This document shows, piece after piece, positions 40,401-45,269 of a stretch of 64,000 nt of DNA. The position numbers and the translations under genes are program-made. Within the stretch, counting starts at the first letter, position 1. Every line of letters starts with the position of its first letter. The stretch lies in assembly GCA_949710005.1 (NCBI GenBank), contig OX453273.1, forward strand, positions 32,960,250-33,024,249. Direction: 5' to 3'. This stretch comes from Ricordea florida (Eukaryota > Cnidaria > Anthozoa > Corallimorpharia > Ricordeidae). The notes under the pieces were generated by a model. That model had not been told where the DNA came from and did not search any database. It was given only the letters and a program-made list of their open reading frames with translations.

Positions 40401-41058
40401 ACCTGACAGCGCATGCTTGACGCATGAGTACTCGCTATTATGAGCCCGGAAAATAATAATTTGGTGCCATCTTTGATTTTCTTTGGTCTGCGTTTATACT
40501 GTGCTGACGTTCTTCAAAGTCGCAGAAATCATCGAGGTCTTGGCGGGCAACCACCAAGTCGTTTCAACCATCCGCCTCTTGCACCGGTAGTGAAAGTAAC
40601 CTAATAATATCCTGCCACCTTCTGGGATAGTCAGTTGAAGAAACAGCAAAGCTTAAAAGCAGGCAATTAGGTTTGAAATAAGCCCAAGTAGTAAAGACAA
40701 GAGAGTGAAGCGCCTGTCCACCATCTTGAATAAGTCTATAATATTGCTCGAAGTGGATTGGAACTGATAGTGTTACCAAAAGTTCCGTTTTCGTTTGTCC
40801 ACAAGTACACGAGACAACAGCGTTTTCGAAACGTTCCACCCTGGAGAGCGTTTTTGAAAAGTTCCGTTTTCAGTTCATTGGATACGTGTCTAATTGGATA
40901 CGTGTATTGGCTGTAATTGTTAAATCTACGACGCAATCATGACGCAACGCAATTTACAATTACCTTCAAAATTACGTGCATGTGATAAGGTGAAAGATTC
41001 ACATTGTAGAAATATCAGTTCCAAGATCAAAACAGCCGTAGGGTTCATTCTTCTGTTC
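832..41058 (-). CDS. Gene model: giant mosaic extracellular/receptor protein (MAM-sushi-SRCR-lectin-PA14-LDLa-D8C-pentraxin-CUB-LRR)
   Basis: Span of a 38-exon minus-strand gene; exons are listed separately below. Seen: each exon has AG acceptor and GT donor, and phases match at all 37 junctions. Module boundaries are all phase 1, while the MAM, PA14, pentraxin and lectin domains are split internally by phase 0 or 2 introns at repeated positions. Known: these modules belong to secreted or single-pass proteins that bind glycans, proteins or microbes. Inferred: a secreted or membrane protein with adhesion or recognition roles. The protein starts with a signal peptide at 41.0 kb, and the 3' end with any membrane segment lies outside the window. 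No single known orthologue is recognised. A few exons may be missed, and it could be two genes if a terminator lies in a long intron, but the unbroken phase chain argues for one. Confidence 0.75.
1009..1123 (-). CDS. Exon 37: LRR N-terminal cap and first repeat (probable)
   Basis: [20 protein letters not shown] then [15 protein letters not shown], resembling an LRRNT cap followed by a leucine-rich repeat (LTSLPxxxPxxTT). Acceptor atttcccag, donor AT|GTAAGT, phase 1 in and 2 out. Phase 2 is the common phase for single-repeat LRR exons. Confidence 0.6.
1572..1916 (-). CDS. Exon 36: CUB domain
   Basis: Single class 1-1 exon of 115 codons: [68 protein letters not shown] and [10 protein letters not shown]. 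All CUB landmarks and four Cys are present. CUB mediates protein and glycan contacts, often calcium-dependent. Confidence 0.95.
2572..2677 (-). CDS. Exon 35: MAM domain 5, C-terminal part
   Basis: [20 protein letters not shown], then HGYC. MAM tail with IEG and a final Cys; GYIAIGGL replaces GDIALDDI. Phase 0 in, 1 out (CAA G|GTATAG). Confidence 0.82.
3059..3327 (-). CDS. Exon 34: MAM domain 5, central part; N-terminal MAM exon missing
   Basis: [50 protein letters not shown]. Clear MAM core, phase 1 in and 0 out (CGG|GTAAGG). I found no MAM opening exon (CxF..CGW) between it and the pentraxin exon at 4.1 kb, and those two join in phase, so the domain appears truncated at its start. Confidence 0.8.
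3398..3602 (-). other. Possible PAN/apple-like coding fragment
   Basis: Open reading of about 68 residues with [20 protein letters not shown], then spaced Cys (NC, PC, EC, RC) that resembles the cnidarian PAN/apple pattern. I see no convincing splice acceptor at its start, and the end of the reading diverges from the family. It may be a relic inserted in the intron between pentraxin and MAM 5 rather than an exon of this gene. Confidence 0.3.
3711..3749 (+). ncRNA. Hammerhead-like repeat motif (degenerate)
   Basis: tgaagaagaactagcagtg and then agtagtcgaaac form a short stem (acta/tagt) between a CUGANGA-like and a GAAAC box. It resembles the repeat copy at 10.54 kb. Catalysis is not shown, and the first box is imperfect (ATGAAGA). 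Confidence 0.25.
4144..4395 (-). CDS. Exon 33: pentraxin domain, C-terminal part
   Basis: [50 protein letters not shown]. Typical pentraxin end (G-x-x-N-x-W ... GCG...GN-x-L-x-W). Pentraxins bind phosphocholine or glycans with calcium. Ends phase 1 at AAG|GTGGGT. Confidence 0.85.
5069..5211 (-). CDS. Exon 32: pentraxin domain, central part with family signature
   Basis: Contains [20 protein letters not shown] then YKDG, including the pentraxin signature H-x-C-x-[ST]-W-x-[ST]. Phase 2 in, phase 1 out (CCA G|GTATTG). Confidence 0.88.
6195..6420 (-). CDS. Exon 31: pentraxin (LamG-like) domain, N-terminal part
   Basis: [32 protein letters not shown] then [10 protein letters not shown] and IRRNLKLIF. 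It matches the first strands of pentraxin domains, including the first conserved Cys. Phase 1 in, phase 2 out (AG|GTTTGT). Confidence 0.7.
6980..7126 (-). CDS. Exon 30: unrecognised Cys-free module
   Basis: 49 codons with no Cys and several Trp ([16 protein letters not shown] ... [10 protein letters not shown]). Strong acceptor (ttttcgcag); the donor (G|GTTCTT) is weak. Phase 1 to 1. No family recognised; it might be the first part of the pentraxin-like region that follows. Confidence 0.5.
7805..8179 (-). CDS. Exon 29: uromodulin/oncoprotein-induced-transcript-3 type D8C domain
   Basis: Single class 1-1 exon of 125 codons. Motifs: [71 protein letters not shown]-terminal [10 protein letters not shown] and [11 protein letters not shown]. 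This is the eight-Cys D8C module of uromodulin, GP2 and OIT3-like proteins, common in cnidarian secreted proteins. Donor G|GTAAAT. Confidence 0.93.
9080..9170 (-). CDS. Exon 28: MAM domain 4, C-terminal part
   Basis: [20 protein letters not shown] then a Cys (MEEC). A diverged MAM tail: FVG replaces FEG and the aspartates of ALDDI are replaced. Phase 0 in, 1 out (C|GTGAGT). Confidence 0.75.
9290..9415 (+). repeat. Dispersed repeat, copy A
   Basis: About 110 bases here (ctggcagccattttgttc ... gcgcgcgattttgtataat) match, in opposite orientation, 56.61-56.71 kb with only scattered differences. No ORF. Probably a MITE family. Confidence 0.75.
9498..9748 (-). CDS. Exon 27: MAM domain 4, central part
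   Basis: [39 protein letters not shown], then WTFIQLPL. Same length (251 nt) and phases as the MAM 3 central exon, supporting the model. Donor CAG|GTATTG. Confidence 0.85.
10118..10205. repeat. Short hairpin (palindromic repeat)
   Basis: Arms of about 35 bases (tcgcgattcctatggggtga and onward, matched by tcacctcatagaaatcgaga) around a loop of about 15 bases. Likely a miniature foldback element in an intron. Confidence 0.6.
10497..10590 (+). ncRNA. Repeat with TATA-like box and hammerhead-like core
   Basis: A tataaaag box at 10,499 is followed after about 40 bases by CTGAAGA (10,540), a stem of acact/agtgt, and CGAAACG. The order CUGANGA-stem II-GAAA is that of a hammerhead ribozyme core, as found in Penelope-like and retrozyme repeats. 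Stems I and III are not obvious, so activity is uncertain. Confidence 0.3.
10691..10762 (-). CDS. Exon 26: MAM domain 4, N-terminal part (short)
   Basis: 24 codons: [19 protein letters not shown], the MAM opening with CDFS and CAW, but it lacks the GP..DHT segment usually found before the first internal intron. Phase 1 to 1, donor G|GTGAGT. Confidence 0.75.
10943..11042 (-). CDS. Exon 25: MAM domain 3, C-terminal part
   Basis: [20 protein letters not shown], then DGTCP. Complete MAM tail; with exons 23-24 it forms the best-preserved MAM in the protein. Phase 0 in, 1 out. Confidence 0.9.
11148..11288. mobile_element. Hairpin MITE
   Basis: Near-perfect inverted arms of about 60 bases. The left arm starts cacttaatgtattgtcccga and is matched at the right by the complement ending attaagtg; the arms contain repeated gtttcccgag blocks. 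No coding. Lies in the intron between MAM 3 exons 24 and 25. Confidence 0.75.
11642..11892 (-). CDS. Exon 24: MAM domain 3, central part
   Basis: GSYIFIEAS, then [20 protein letters not shown] and HWIFAQVSI, the MAM core. Phase 1 in, phase 0 out (AAG|GTATGC). Confidence 0.9.
12477..12617 (-). CDS. Exon 23: MAM domain 3, N-terminal part
   Basis: Contains [36 protein letters not shown] then HGT. Canonical MAM opening. Phase 1 in and out (CGA G|GTAACA). Confidence 0.85.
13164..13241 (-). CDS. Exon 22: short Cys-containing segment
   Basis: 26 codons with acceptor gtctgacag and donor G|GTATGC, phase 1 to 1: [11 protein letters not shown] then PQCNSFQ. Three Cys, no recognised family; it may be a degenerate LDLa or a linker. 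Kept because both splice sites and phases fit the chain. Confidence 0.5.
13798..13911 (-). CDS. Exon 21: LDLa repeat 3 (divergent)
   Basis: Contains [19 protein letters not shown] and a final IC, the six-Cys pattern of LDLa. The C-terminal acidic motif is altered ([10 protein letters not shown] instead of DGSDE), so calcium binding may be weak. Class 1-1 exon, donor G|GTAAGT. Confidence 0.8.
14445..14660 (-). CDS. Exon 20: two LDL-receptor class A repeats
   Basis: Two LDLa repeats in one class 1-1 exon. The first has [30 protein letters not shown]; the second [32 protein letters not shown]. Both keep six Cys and the Asp/Glu calcium-binding cluster (DGSDE), so both should fold. LDLa repeats bind basic patches of ligands. 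Confidence 0.95.
15049..15240. mobile_element. Hairpin MITE
   Basis: Inverted arms of about 85 bases (agaaatagaaaacatgttct to ggaaacactcg), with a short cgcctgcggct centre. A related block (gtgtttctataattcgatag) also lies at 14.91-14.94 kb, so the family is present more than once. Confidence 0.75.
15488..15596 (-). CDS. Exon 19: MAM domain 2, C-terminal part
   Basis: Reads [20 protein letters not shown] then a Cys (EDCEL), the MAM tail with FEG and GIDNV in place of ALDDI. Acceptor tctttag, donor G|GTGAGA, phase 0 to 1. Confidence 0.85.
15793..15866 (-). pseudogene. Degenerate partial copy of a MAM exon
   Basis: About 70 bases (gatcctgattagcctcgcat...) match 16,139-16,208, inside exon 18 of MAM 2, with roughly one mismatch in six. 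It sits in the next intron and has no splice signals, so it is a dead local duplication of exon sequence. Confidence 0.7.
16014..16276 (-). CDS. Exon 18: MAM domain 2, central part
   Basis: Begins [19 protein letters not shown] and contains [10 protein letters not shown] and then [11 protein letters not shown]. Phase 1 in, phase 0 out (CAA|GTAAGA). Part of this exon has a degenerate copy in the following intron at 15.79-15.87 kb. Confidence 0.85.
17326..17454 (-). CDS. Exon 17: MAM domain 2, N-terminal part
   Basis: Contains [20 protein letters not shown], a MAM-type opening (CNFD, LC-x-W), though without the usual GP..DHT segment. The donor C|GTAAAG was preferred over a weaker GTCGGC six bases further on; both are phase 1. 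Confidence 0.65.
17951..18023 (-). CDS. Exon 16: unrecognised module, part 4
   Basis: 24 codons ([10 protein letters not shown] ... GYITVN), phase 0 in and 1 out, completing the unrecognised region (exons 13-16, about 148 residues). The phase 0 junction inside it suggests exons 15 and 16 form one domain. Confidence 0.55.
18725..18900 (-). CDS. Exon 15: unrecognised Cys-containing module, part 3
   Basis: Contains [20 protein letters not shown], an NHS glycosylation site, [13 protein letters not shown] and PGRYVTE. Phase 1 in, phase 0 out (GAG|GTACGC). The Cys cluster and N-glycosylation sequons fit an extracellular domain, but I recognise no family. Confidence 0.6.
19038..19118 (-). CDS. Exon 14: unrecognised module, part 2
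   Basis: 27 codons, [20 protein letters not shown] then SPIF, with a clean tttcacag acceptor and G|GTGAGT donor, phase 1 to 1. Continues the unrecognised region between PA14 and the next MAM. Confidence 0.6.
19879..20030. mobile_element. Hairpin MITE
   Basis: Arms of about 55 bases carrying ggatcaatatcaatttctgg and gtgcacctacccctccc, mirrored at 19,979-20,030, with a loop of about 40 bases. Confidence 0.75.
20333..20446 (-). CDS. Exon 13: unrecognised module, part 1
   Basis: Open 38-codon exon beginning [11 protein letters not shown] and ending near NLILPFS. Acceptor attttag and phases fit; the donor (TTCA|GTATTG) is one of two possible phase-1 choices, the other being 15 bases downstream. 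No domain recognised. Confidence 0.5.
20697..20872 (-). CDS. Exon 12: PA14/GLEYA domain, C-terminal part
   Basis: Contains [20 protein letters not shown] followed by WRLP, equivalent to the YYIEALHKEG...DHLSVGW end of PA14 domains. Acceptor gttccag, donor G|GTAAGG, phase 2 in and 1 out. PA14 domains bind glycans in many extracellular proteins; the ligand here is unknown. Confidence 0.88.
21516..21679 (-). CDS. Exon 11: PA14 domain, central part
   Basis: Begins [20 protein letters not shown], the PA14 core (G-x-Y-x-F-x-I-x-x-D-D-x-x-x-L-W-L). Ends HVWDE with a phase-2 donor (GA|GTATGG), which fits the phase-2 acceptor of exon 12. Confidence 0.9.
22452..22486. repeat. (ATT)n microsatellite
   Basis: About eleven tandem ATT triplets in an intron. 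Confidence 0.85.
22533..22723 (-). CDS. Exon 10: PA14 domain, N-terminal part
   Basis: Contains [12 protein letters not shown], a PAD spacer and [10 protein letters not shown], the typical PA14 beginning (GGVLREVWY ... YGQRI.GYL.PP). Phase 1 in, phase 0 out. Confidence 0.85.
23404..23692 (-). CDS. Exon 9: galactose-binding discoidin/fucolectin-like domain, C-terminal part
   Basis: Begins [19 protein letters not shown] (the NPWWRVDLG motif of fucolectins), then a Cys-containing core with [20 protein letters not shown] and a final VYGF. Phase 0 in, phase 1 out (A|GTAAGT). Together with exon 8 it makes a complete FTP-type lectin domain; carbohydrate binding is inferred from the family. Confidence 0.8.
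23970..24058 (-). repeat. tRNA-derived SINE-like fragment
   Basis: On the minus strand: an A-box-like block (ttaacacagtggttagaaca) and, about 30 bases on, a B-box (ggttcgatcacc). The spacing fits a polymerase III promoter, but the cloverleaf is degenerate, so this is a tRNA-like repeat rather than a tRNA gene. Confidence 0.5.
24140..24410. repeat. Imperfect foldback repeat
   Basis: A block of about 70 bases (ttgcactcgaaaacatttga ...) is mirrored at 24,330-24,405, and part of it recurs a third time at 24,478-24,515. Small foldback elements, non-coding. Confidence 0.6.
24606..24721 (-). CDS. Exon 8: galactose-binding discoidin/fucolectin-like domain, N-terminal part
   Basis: Contains [14 protein letters not shown] and then ASFAVDE, matching the opening of the F5/8 type C or fucolectin (FTP) fold (NVALGKPATQSS...AVDG). 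Phase 1 in, phase 0 out. Confidence 0.75.
25120..25195 (-). repeat. tRNA-derived SINE-like fragment
   Basis: The minus strand shows tttagtggagcatc (A-box-like) and gggctcgaatcccg (B-box). No intact acceptor stem. Lies just upstream of the SRCR 2 donor end. Confidence 0.5.
25293..25613 (-). CDS. Exon 7: SRCR domain 2
   Basis: Same length (321 nt) and phases as the previous exon, with [38 protein letters not shown] and GVVCG. It is clearly a tandem paralogue of SRCR 1, from an exon duplication old enough for substantial divergence. Confidence 0.92.
26380..26700 (-). CDS. Exon 6: SRCR domain 1
   Basis: 107 codons in one class 1-1 exon: [52 protein letters not shown], then C and GVICG. This is a complete scavenger receptor cysteine-rich domain; single-exon layout is normal for group A/B SRCR. 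The family binds microbial and modified-self ligands. Confidence 0.92.
27400..27576 (-). CDS. Exon 5: sushi (CCP/SCR) domain
   Basis: A single class 1-1 exon of 59 codons. It begins SCPAL and shows the CCP pattern with a [12 protein letters not shown] motif, the Trp (GVW) and the final Cys (SCV). It carries two Cys more than the usual four (SCCNLTC region). CCP modules mediate protein-protein contacts in complement-like and adhesion proteins. Confidence 0.8.
28470..28555 (-). repeat. tRNA-derived SINE-like fragment
   Basis: The minus strand reads ggggtgtagtggttagcttg (A-box) and then gaattcgagcccctacc (B-box). The region is followed by non-tRNA sequence, as in a SINE head. Confidence 0.5.
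28714..28795 (-). CDS. Exon 4: MAM domain 1, C-terminal part
   Basis: Reads [20 protein letters not shown] and ends with a Cys, the standard MAM tail ([12 protein letters not shown]). Phase 0 in, phase 1 out. The intron before it (28,796-32,187) was enlarged by a LINE insertion. Confidence 0.85.
29034..29172. mobile_element. Hairpin MITE
   Basis: Arms of about 55 bases (tattacacggtggcgcgaag ... caaaacaatatttta) mirrored around a gaacgagcgcagcgagtg centre. Non-coding. Lies next to the LINE insertion. Confidence 0.75.
29262..31604 (-). mobile_element. 5'-truncated non-LTR retrotransposon (Tx1/L1-like LINE)
   Basis: The element lies between two copies of a 14-base target duplication (tcacctgtaagatt at 29,248-29,261 and 31,605-31,618). 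On its own strand it starts inside the reverse transcriptase domain and ends with a 3' UTR containing a TG repeat (29,528-29,551) and an A-rich tail (the T-run at 29,260-29,290). It was inserted minus-strand, the same sense as the host gene, in the intron between MAM 1 exons 3 and 4. The matching duplications date the insertion as fairly young, and the truncation makes it inactive. Confidence 0.9.
29644..31604 (-). pseudogene. Reverse transcriptase, truncated ORF2-like protein
   Basis: About 650 codons without a stop. Seen: [13 protein letters not shown] (first catalytic Asp), [25 protein letters not shown] catalytic motif, [11 protein letters not shown], and a C-terminal zinc-knuckle ([18 protein letters not shown]) of the zf-RVT type. 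Known: this arrangement is usual for Tx1/L1 superfamily ORF2. Missing: the endonuclease and the start of RT. The frame continues upstream past the target duplication to 31,722, but that extra part is host DNA, not LINE. The fully open frame suggests recent insertion. Confidence 0.85.
32188..32420 (-). CDS. Exon 3: MAM domain 1, central part
   Basis: Starts [11 protein letters not shown] and contains [18 protein letters not shown], the MAM core (C-L-x-F-x-Y-H-M-x-G), then GFDWIQAQV. Donor GAG|GTATAT is phase 0 and joins the exon at 28.8 kb. Confidence 0.85.
32703..34908 (+). mobile_element. DIRS/YR-type retroelement, internally deleted and decayed
   Basis: Bounded by an inverted repeat: 32,703-32,742 is the reverse complement of 34,871-34,908 (ctcatgggatcNcctagcat, ggtNacgaggtagaa). 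Between them, on the plus strand, lie a gag-like N-terminal region and a tyrosine recombinase but no reverse transcriptase or RNase H. Inverted ends plus a tyrosine recombinase fit the DIRS group. It sits in the 7.4-kb intron of MAM 1. Confidence 0.6.
33345..34790 (+). pseudogene. Gag-like protein remnant joined to a tyrosine recombinase (broken)
   Basis: Pieces in several frames: 33,345-33,539 (acidic, ending [10 protein letters not shown]); 33,540-33,900 ([12 protein letters not shown] and [11 protein letters not shown]), seen only across stops; 34,151-34,417 ([37 protein letters not shown]). At 34,441-34,790 lies the recombinase core: [24 protein letters not shown] (the HxxR box), then after a stop and a frameshift a segment with the presumed catalytic Tyr ([10 protein letters not shown]). 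Family: tyrosine recombinases of YR retroelements. Not functional. Confidence 0.6.
34931..36622. mobile_element. Non-autonomous element with long inverted repeats
   Basis: 34,931-34,970 mirrors 36,587-36,622 and 35,079-35,170 mirrors 36,500-36,582 (shared block agagagaatgaggtaagaga). The left arm holds about 105 extra bases. The end sequence is related to the terminal repeat of the neighbouring DIRS-like element, so the two belong to one family. Two short overlapping plus-strand ORFs inside (35,288-35,491 and 35,475-35,690, Ser/Glu-rich) have no recognisable product. Confidence 0.6.
38239..39061. mobile_element. hAT-like MITE inserted in the foldback arm
   Basis: Ends aaggcttgaaatt and (complement) cagggcttgaaaaaatt, flanked by aggcggc on both sides (38,232-38,238 and 39,062-39,068). 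Removing it restores the mirror of the foldback arm, which supports the boundaries. About 820 bp, non-coding. Confidence 0.75.
38432..38622. mobile_element. MITE nested inside the hAT-like MITE
   Basis: Ends gagggcctgttaggag and (complement) gaggccctgttagggagg, flanked by AAATTA at 38,426-38,431 and 38,623-38,628. 191 bp, non-coding. Confidence 0.75.
39843..39977 (-). CDS. Exon 2: MAM domain 1, N-terminal part
   Basis: The translation contains [10 protein letters not shown] and then [15 protein letters not shown], the diagnostic start of a MAM domain (Cys-phenylalanine-acidic, CGW, DHT-like). Phase 1 in, phase 1 out. MAM is a beta-sandwich of about 160 residues used for adhesion in extracellular proteins. 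The intron that follows is 7.4 kb long and filled with transposons. Confidence 0.85.
40964..41058 (-). CDS. Exon 1 (first coding): signal peptide
   Basis: The start codon is at 41,048, ten bases after a good acceptor (tttcag), so an untranslated exon should lie upstream. The 28 codons begin [15 protein letters not shown], a short hydrophobic leader followed by a polar segment, as in a secretory signal peptide. The donor (G|GTAATT) is phase 1 and joins exactly with the phase-1 MAM exon at 39.98 kb. The start was chosen because it is the only in-frame Met and leads straight into the leader. Confidence 0.7.
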
Positions 41059-41760
41059 CTGAAATTTTAATGATAATAAAAAAGAAACGATATCGTAAAC
41101 ATAGTTAAGAAATATATCACAATCGATTAGGCACGGATAACTTTAGGGATCCGAAAACAGCGTAAGATGGAAGAGGATGAAGACGAATAGTGGAGCATAA
41201 GTGCACACGTGCAACACTTAAGCTATACGACACAGTGCGAGGCGCGTGCTTGAAATGAAAATTTAAATGATGAAACACAAAACTAGAAATTGTGCTAAAA
41301 TGTCTTCCTGGAACCTTTTTTGATATATTACCTTGCCAGTGGCAAAACCTGCCACTTTTGTCGTTTTCCAAAATAGCACCTGCTAAAGAAATGAGGATTT
41401 GTGAGAGTTTTATTCATTTTCTCATTTCCTGCTTCAGATTACGTGAATACGTTATCAAAACATCTTGCTCAGAAAATAACAGTAAATCATGAAAACACGG
41501 CACACAAAACATTTGAAGACATATGACCATCCAGGTGAGGTGTTAGTTTTTTGTTAAGGCCATTTTTTTTCCCCTCATTTTGAGTCAAACTATTCGCATA
41601 TAAGAATAAACCCCTCTTTTGACTGGCATCGAAACATTACGACATAAACAAATTGAGTGAGGGTAGTTTCTAAAGAAATTGTTGCCGCGTCGGTGGGGAA
41701 TTGGAACACAAGAAATTGGGATAATCAAACAAGTTGATAAAAGAAAGGGGTGCTCCTTCT

Positions 41761-41907
41761 GGGCATATAATTCATGGTAGGCTACCATATAGTCACCATC
41801 TATAGTGTTTACAGGGGTATACAAGGGTTTAAAAGGATATACTTTTGTAAACCCTTCTATACCCCTGTAAACACTTTATATGGTGGCCTACCATGAATTA
41901 TATGCCC
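41761..41907. mobile_element. Hairpin MITE with 6-bp target duplication
   Basis: 147 bp, arms of about 70 bases (gggcatataattcatggtag ... gtgtttacaggggtata), flanked by CCTTCT on both sides (41,755-41,760 and 41,908-41,913). Upstream of the first coding exon of the modular gene. Confidence 0.8.
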
Positions 41908-42731
41908 CCTTCTGTTACCTTCTTCTTCCACCCCCTTCTTTTACCTTGCGGTGGTTTTCTAATTTCTTATAAACAAATTGAATTCAGTTTTCCGTATCCG
42001 ACGGTCATCTTATCTAACGTAAATTTCTTCATAACATTTTCAATATATTGCGAATCTTGTGAACTGTGAATGACAAACGTCGGACAAAAATTTATTGTCA
42101 ATTACCGAACAGATGTATATAGATCTGTAGACAAATTGTATTTTACAACAGCAAAACCGCAAACGGTTCGCTTCCTTTCAACGATAAAAAAACTGGCCAA
42201 TCAATGCGTAAGAATTTGTTTTGTTATTGTAAAATTAAGAACAGAAGCAAATAACCGAGCGGGATGACACGTGCATATTTTAATTTGCCTTTCCATTTGT
42301 ATTTATTTGCATGCTATGGAGTTGGCTATATATTTCATTGTAAAAACGAGATCAATATCAGGTGCAAAACAGAGGTTTTCAGGCTCTACTCTTTTATCTT
42401 GAAGTGGCTCAACTCTTTTCTCTGTTTTTATGTTATCAGTCAACAGTAAAAGATTAGACAAAGGGAAATAATGCAAAGTGTTATAAGTAGGCAAACCATA
42501 AAGCAGTTCGAGAAAAGGTTATATTTTGATCACTCAAGACGTTAAACGAGATAGCTGAAATGCCCCGGTTCCCGTTCTCAAACGCATTATGTCTTTTATG
42601 GAATTATTTGGGCGATGCTCGGTTTTGTTTTATAGTTCTTTATCACTAATTGACGTAAACTGAATAAGATTAAAAATACAACTGGGAATCGACACGCAAT
42701 TGCAATAAAACAAGAAGACCTATCAACTTAC

Positions 42732-42758
42732 TTGTTGGATCACTTTGTCTTTATGTTC
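42732..42758 (-). other. Candidate untranslated exon of the modular gene
   Basis: 27 bases between a good acceptor (actgtttcag) and a consensus donor (CAA|GTAAGT). Its first bases (GAACATAAAG) resemble the start of exon 1 (GAACAGAAG). RNA data would be needed; placement is by splice signals only. Confidence 0.2.
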
Positions 42759-43302
42759 CTGAAACAGTGTCAGGCATGGGTTCATCTCATCAACAATGAT
42801 AGTGGTGTAGGCTTTCGCTCAGTATCCTTCGAAGCTGTCAAAGTGTTAAAGAGAAGTGATTAATTTGTATCCAATAGTGATCAAGGTTCTGCTTCCATCC
42901 GCAACAATATGAATACAACGCCAAAAACTATCCACTGTATTCAATAAACCTTTACGTATTGCCAAGGGAAACTTAACATATTATATCGTATAAAGCAGCA
43001 TCGTGAAATATTGTTGATTCTGTTTATTGGAGTCTTCCAGAGCAAATGTTAAGACTATCAGACTAGAACTTTGTCAATACAAATTACGATAGGCATTGAA
43101 GATATATGCAACTTAATGTGGACTTACAATGTAGTACGACAAATGTTTCGTCTATATAGGCGCAAATATAACAGATATCGTGTGCAATAGAGCTATGTCA
43201 ATCTTTGAAGGAAACACAAGTACCAGATAAAAATAGTCGCGATGAACATTTTCTTGTGAAGGACTCACAGAAACACAGTTTAATAGGCCTGCTCCCACGA
43301 AT

Positions 43303-43375
43303 ATCCTACTGTTCAGTGGTAAAGCGTCCGAACCTAGTGATTGAAAGACCATAGGTTCGACCCCTAACAGGAGAA
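43303..43375 (+). repeat. Degenerate tRNA-like sequence
   Basis: tcctactgttcagtggtaaa ... ctagtgattg ... ataggttcgacccctaacag: it has an A-box-like start, an anticodon-arm-like block and a clear B-box (ggttcgaccc). Stems are imperfect, so it is a pseudo-tRNA or SINE head. Confidence 0.45.
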
Positions 43376-43837
43376 TTAAGATTTGCTTCTCCGATTTTAC
43401 TAATGACATGCTAAAAAATAAATCCTTCACACCAGGCACAACATACACCATTTTCTTAATTTGACATTTCCCAATCATGATAGCTTTGGTTCTTGACGCC
43501 AAGCTCCCGCTGCTAGCCACACTCTGTATAACAAACCATTTCATGGATTCCCGCCTGTAAAGAGCTGTTTTGGTTTGAGGGCACAGTTGATTGGTTTGCG
43601 CTCTTCCAAAAGCCAACCGTTTGACCAAGTGTTTTATCAGTATATCTCATTTGCATCTTTATTTTACTTCAGACTTAAGTTTGTTGTTACTTTTCAAAAC
43701 TTTACCCACTGCTTTTTCTCTGATTGCTGGTCATAGACAGATCTAACTGTAAAGATTACGAAACACGTTTTTTTTCTCTTGCACTTTATTGTCAAACCGG
43801 GGTATTTTATGTTGTTTTATTCTCTTCTGCTCACAAC

Positions 43838-43886
43838 GTGAGTAAAAGAAAAACAGCTTAAGACCTTAGTGAGCTCGAAACGTTTG
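43838..43886 (+). ncRNA. Degenerate copy of the CGAAACG-type repeat motif
   Basis: Contains an agctt...gagct stem immediately before cgaaacgtt, like the motifs at 3.7 and 10.5 kb, but the CUGANGA box is not conserved. Confidence 0.2.
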
Positions 43887-45123
43887 CTAAGGGTCGTCTA
43901 AATGTAAGCCGGCATTTCGAGCAATGAGATTAGTGCCTTGCATTTCATGATTAACAAGCTCTCAGTCTGTACTCATGACTTTAGGCAATGAAAGGATGCA
44001 GCAAATGTCTATAGGGCAACGTATTCTAAGAAATTAAGTTGACACAAACTCGCGACACTCGACCGTTAGAAAACATGGTGACCTGATATTTATAAGTCGT
44101 TGCATGGAGAGAAATGCAAGGTAGTTTTGCTCAGTGAATGAATACGAAACTGTGTCAGTAATTAAAACGAACCAAACAAAGTACCTGAAAGCAATCCTTC
44201 GTTTCTTGGTGCGCAGTCTAAGATAATCAATGTCCTGTCTTTGGCGTCTTTCTCAACTGACCATTTTTTGTGACTCAAGGTGACGACAACTTACACTGCA
44301 AGCCAATGTTTGCGTACTCATCACCTTCAACACTTATATCAGTAGGGCAGTAGGTTTTCCGTCCTATTAACACGTCTCAAAACCAAAGCAAAAGATCGCT
44401 CTTGGGAATGGGGTTCTTTAACTTATGCCAAAACTAACTGAAAACGAATCCCTCATTTGGTAAAGTACTTGTTTTAGATAAATCATTATTCATTATTCTG
44501 CGTTTCTGATTGGTCCAAATGCCCAGGCTAATTCTTCATAGCCAGCCAGAGGGCGTCAGTGATTCCAGAATAAATGAATTGTTCTTCTTTTGAAGTCAAA
44601 TAGGAAATAACAGGTTGATTTAAGGATCATTTTCGACAAGCAACAATCGCATTGGCGAGCTGCAAAATGCCTGACAGCAGCATGCTTTAAACGTTGAATG
44701 AGGATAAAATTGCCAAGTTGTCCAGCACCGTACATAGTACGAACGCACTGAGAACCAGAAAAGAAAGTCTCTGCTATTCAACAATTCAAATCTGGAGATA
44801 AACGTTCGAAGGCCAAATCGACAAGCATTCTCCAAATTGAACCTTTTGTCAAGAACGTAGTCGCTCTTCATCGCCAGTTGATATATGCGAGAGCACCAAG
44901 TTGACTTTTCAACACGTAGAAAACGAGTAGAATGGTAATGGTGATGGATTTATGTACCGCACATATTCACTTTATGTCCATGGCGGTTTATAATGCTTAC
45001 TATTCTTATTCTGGGTTGAGATTGGACGTAAACTTGTAAAGGCGCCTGTGGCAACAGCTATCAGTCCATGTTTTGATCTCATCTATCCACCCAACCCACG
45101 CATACACAAAGGTCAGACCACAA

Positions 45124-45183
45124 TGATAATAATAATAATAATGATAATAATAATAATAACGATAATAATAATAATTATTTTTT
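45124..45183. repeat. (AAT)n microsatellite
   Basis: Interrupted run of AAT/GATAAT triplets just before the segmental duplication. Confidence 0.8.
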
Positions 45184-45269
45184 ATTAGGAGACTATCTCA
45201 CCAGCGTGATTTTCAGAGAGATTCTGAAAATAAAAGATATAAAAAGAAAAACAAGTGTAAAACGATATA

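Noticed and set aside
43303-43375. Functional tRNA gene
   Set aside because: A and B boxes are recognisable, but the acceptor and anticodon stems are mismatched, so it is reported only as a tRNA-like repeat.
43152-43628. 158-codon minus-strand ORF
   Set aside because: Overlaps the tRNA-like repeat, shows no domain pattern or splice context, and has low-complexity composition.
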